Assembly (NCBI RefSeq): GCF_007829435.1
Contig: NZ_VLJN01000003.1
Location: forward strand, 38,447 to 75,082
From: Cupriavidus gilardii J11
GTDB lineage: Bacteria; Pseudomonadota; Gammaproteobacteria; Burkholderiales; Burkholderiaceae
Length of the DNA: 36,636 nt
Direction: 5' to 3'
Below, in pieces: positions 35,310-36,636 of this stretch (position 1 is the first letter of the stretch; each line of letters begins with the position of its first letter). The notes beneath the pieces are model-generated. The model ran no database searches, was not told the DNA's origin, and was given only the letters and a program-made list of their open reading frames with translations. A program made the translations under genes and the position numbers.

Positions 35310-35357
35310 GCAACCCGGCCGGGCCAGAGGACAGCCATTCTGCCACGGGCCATGGCG

Positions 35358-35984
35358 TTACCGCGGCGGCAAGGCATCCAGCGCGAGGTTCAGGCGCAAC
35401 ACATTGACCCCCGCGTCGCCCAGCACCGCCAGGGGCGGTTTTTCCGTGTGGGCGGCAATCAGCTGCCGGACCCGCTCCAGCGGCAGACCGCGGGCGCGCG
35501 CCACCCGCGCCGCCTGATACTCCGCCGCCGCCGGGCTGATATGCGGGTCCAGGCCACTGCCGGAGGCCGTGACCAGGTCCACCGGCACAGCCGACGTATT
35601 GCCCGGGTCGGCCTCGCGCAGCGCCGCGACGCGCGCGCGTGCCGCCTCGGTCAGCACCGGGTTGCTTGGGCCAAGGTTCGACCCGCCCGACGCCGCGGCG
35701 TTGTAGGGCATCGGCGCCGTGGCCGAAAGCCGTCCCCAGAAATATCGCGGTTCCGAGAACGGCTGCCCGATCAGCGCCGAGCCCATCGCCCTGCCGTCTC
35801 TTACGATCAGCGAACCCCGCGCCTCATGCGGAAACAGCCCCTGCGCGATGCCGGTGACGACGGCCGGATACAGCAGACCGGTGAGCAATGACAGCGCGAC
35901 GAAAACGATCAGCACAGGCCGCAGCAGGCCGGTGGATGCGGAAGCCGGGATCGGCGTCGCGGCAGGCGATACGTTGGTGTCCAT
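35358..35984 (-). CDS. kdpC: KdpC, potassium-transporting ATPase subunit C
   Basis: A 208-residue subunit that helps assemble and stabilise the KdpFABC pump. A single N-terminal membrane helix lies in [33 protein letters not shown] (20-52). The periplasmic domain has [42 protein letters not shown], and the family signature [31 protein letters not shown], ending [11 protein letters not shown]. It starts 24 bases after the kdpB stop in the normal kdpB-kdpC order. Confidence 0.95.
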   Translation of the reverse strand: MDTNVSPAATPIPASASTGLLRPVLIVFVALSLLTGLLYPAVVTGIAQGLFPHEARGSLIVRDGRAMGSALIGQPFSEPRYFWGRLSATAPMPYNAAASGGSNLGPSNPVLTEAARARVAALREADPGNTSAVPVDLVTASGSGLDPHISPAAAEYQAARVARARGLPLERVRQLIAAHTEKPPLAVLGDAGVNVLRLNLALDALPPR

Positions 35985-36008
35985 GTTTGAATCCGTGCAT
36001 GAGTGGGG

Positions 36009-36636
36009 TCAGGCCAGGCCGAGCAGGGTCAGCAGCATGTCGATCAGCTTGATGCCCGCGAACGGCACCAGGATGCCGCCGAGGCCGTAGATCAGCAGAT
36101 TCCGGCGCAACAGCTGGGCGGCGCCGAGCGCCCGGTAGGGCACGCCCTTCAGCGCCAGCGGAATCAGCACCGCGATGATCAGCGCGTTGAAGATGACGGC
36201 CGACATGATGGCCGACGACGGCGTGGCCAGTCCCATCACGTTCAGCTGGTTCAGCTGCGGATACGTGGTCGCGAATGCGGCCGGAATGATGGCGAAGTAC
36301 TTGGCGACGTCGTTCGCCACGCTGAAGGTGGTCAGCGAACCGCGCGTCATCAGCATCTGCTTGCCGATCTCCACGATTTCGATCAGCTTGGTGGGATTGC
36401 TGTCGAGATCGACCATGTTGCAGGCCTCCTTCGCAGCCTGCGTGCCGCTGTTCATCGCCACCGCCACGTCGGCCTGCGCCAGGGCCGGCGCATCGTTGGT
36501 GCCGTCCCCGGTCATCGCCACCAGCCGGCCCTCGGCCTGATACTGGCGGATCAGCTTGAGCTTCGCTTCGGGCGTGGCCTCGGCCAGAAAGTCGTCGACG
36601 CCCGCCTCGGCGGCGATCGAGGCCGCCGTCAGCGGG
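36009..36636 (-). CDS. kdpB: KdpB, potassium-transporting P-type ATPase subunit B (C-terminal part only)
   Basis: The last 208 residues of KdpB, the ATP-hydrolysing subunit of the high-affinity K+ pump; the 5' part lies beyond the window edge. The visible region begins [25 protein letters not shown] and contains the P-type hinge motif [31 protein letters not shown]. The C-terminal membrane helices follow, with [22 protein letters not shown] and [40 protein letters not shown]. The frame is open to the last base, so the gene is cut by the window and not damaged. Confidence 0.95.
   Translation of the reverse strand, partial: PLTAASIAAEAGVDDFLAEATPEAKLKLIRQYQAEGRLVAMTGDGTNDAPALAQADVAVAMNSGTQAAKEACNMVDLDSNPTKLIEIVEIGKQMLMTRGSLTTFSVANDVAKYFAIIPAAFATTYPQLNQLNVMGLATPSSAIMSAVIFNALIIAVLIPLALKGVPYRALGAAQLLRRNLLIYGLGGILVPFAGIKLIDMLLTLLGLA

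Noticed and set aside
33705-35891. 728-codon open frame on the plus strand
   Set aside because: It lies antisense to kdpD and kdpC, which are certain; its composition (Arg/His/Gln-rich, no domains) is typical of an antisense frame kept open by high GC.

Overview
The window is GC-rich (about two-thirds G+C), gene-dense DNA that looks like a chromosome or chromid of a Burkholderiales betaproteobacterium, most likely Cupriavidus or a close relative. The reasons are several orphan Bug/TctC-type periplasmic receptors, many acyl-CoA catabolism genes (CaiB/BaiF transferases, crotonases, AMP-ligases) beside LysR/GntR regulators, and a kdp locus. The genus is inferred from gene content and style only. 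No rRNA, tRNA, CRISPR array, transposase, integrase or phage structural gene was seen.

Layout. (1) 1-3156: an aminotransferase-pxpB-pxpC operon on the minus strand, divergent from an FCD-type GntR regulator; a near-perfect 26-bp palindrome between them is a likely operator. (2) 3319-9914: a divergent pair of acyl-CoA units. On the minus strand lie a thiolase-fold protein, a DUF35 Zn-ribbon/OB-fold partner, an SDR and a CaiB/BaiF CoA-transferase. On the plus strand lie an AMP-dependent acyl-CoA ligase and a Bug receptor. (3) 9935-19712: a second acyl-CoA region with a crotonase divergent from a LysR gene, then a minus-strand series running Bug, CaiB, crotonase, LysR, MFS transporter, Bug and acyl-CoA ligase. 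Together 2 and 3 look like two related catabolic modules in which an acid is captured or imported, activated to a CoA thioester by ligase or transferase, and degraded by hydratase/isomerase, dehydrogenase and thiolase/aldolase steps. The substrates cannot be read from sequence.

(4) 19960-23991: a small membrane/coiled-coil protein of unknown function, then a PepSY-family membrane protein and a TonB-dependent receptor behind a promoter with a Fur box in its spacer; this pair is probably an iron-siderophore uptake unit. (5) 24180-26522: a decayed DoxX-like gene, an SDR and an isolated 317-residue protein I cannot assign. (6) 26748-30704: a two-subunit molybdenum hydroxylase (2Fe-2S subunit plus Tat-exported molybdopterin subunit) convergent with a zinc alcohol dehydrogenase. 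(7) 31147-36636: a DUF1801 protein, then kdpE, kdpD, kdpC and the 3' end of kdpB, all on the minus strand.

A family of GC-rich palindromes with the core CCCCTCTCCCGC-N2-GCGGGAGAGGGG occurs at six intergenic sites, sometimes paired and bounded by an outer inverted arm (GTGACTGCCCTCTCCC). It resembles REP/BIME elements and is the main non-coding structure here. The other leading items for a second look are the thiolase-fold/DUF35 pair without the usual nucleophilic cysteine, the 26-bp operator, and the unassigned protein at 25569-26522.
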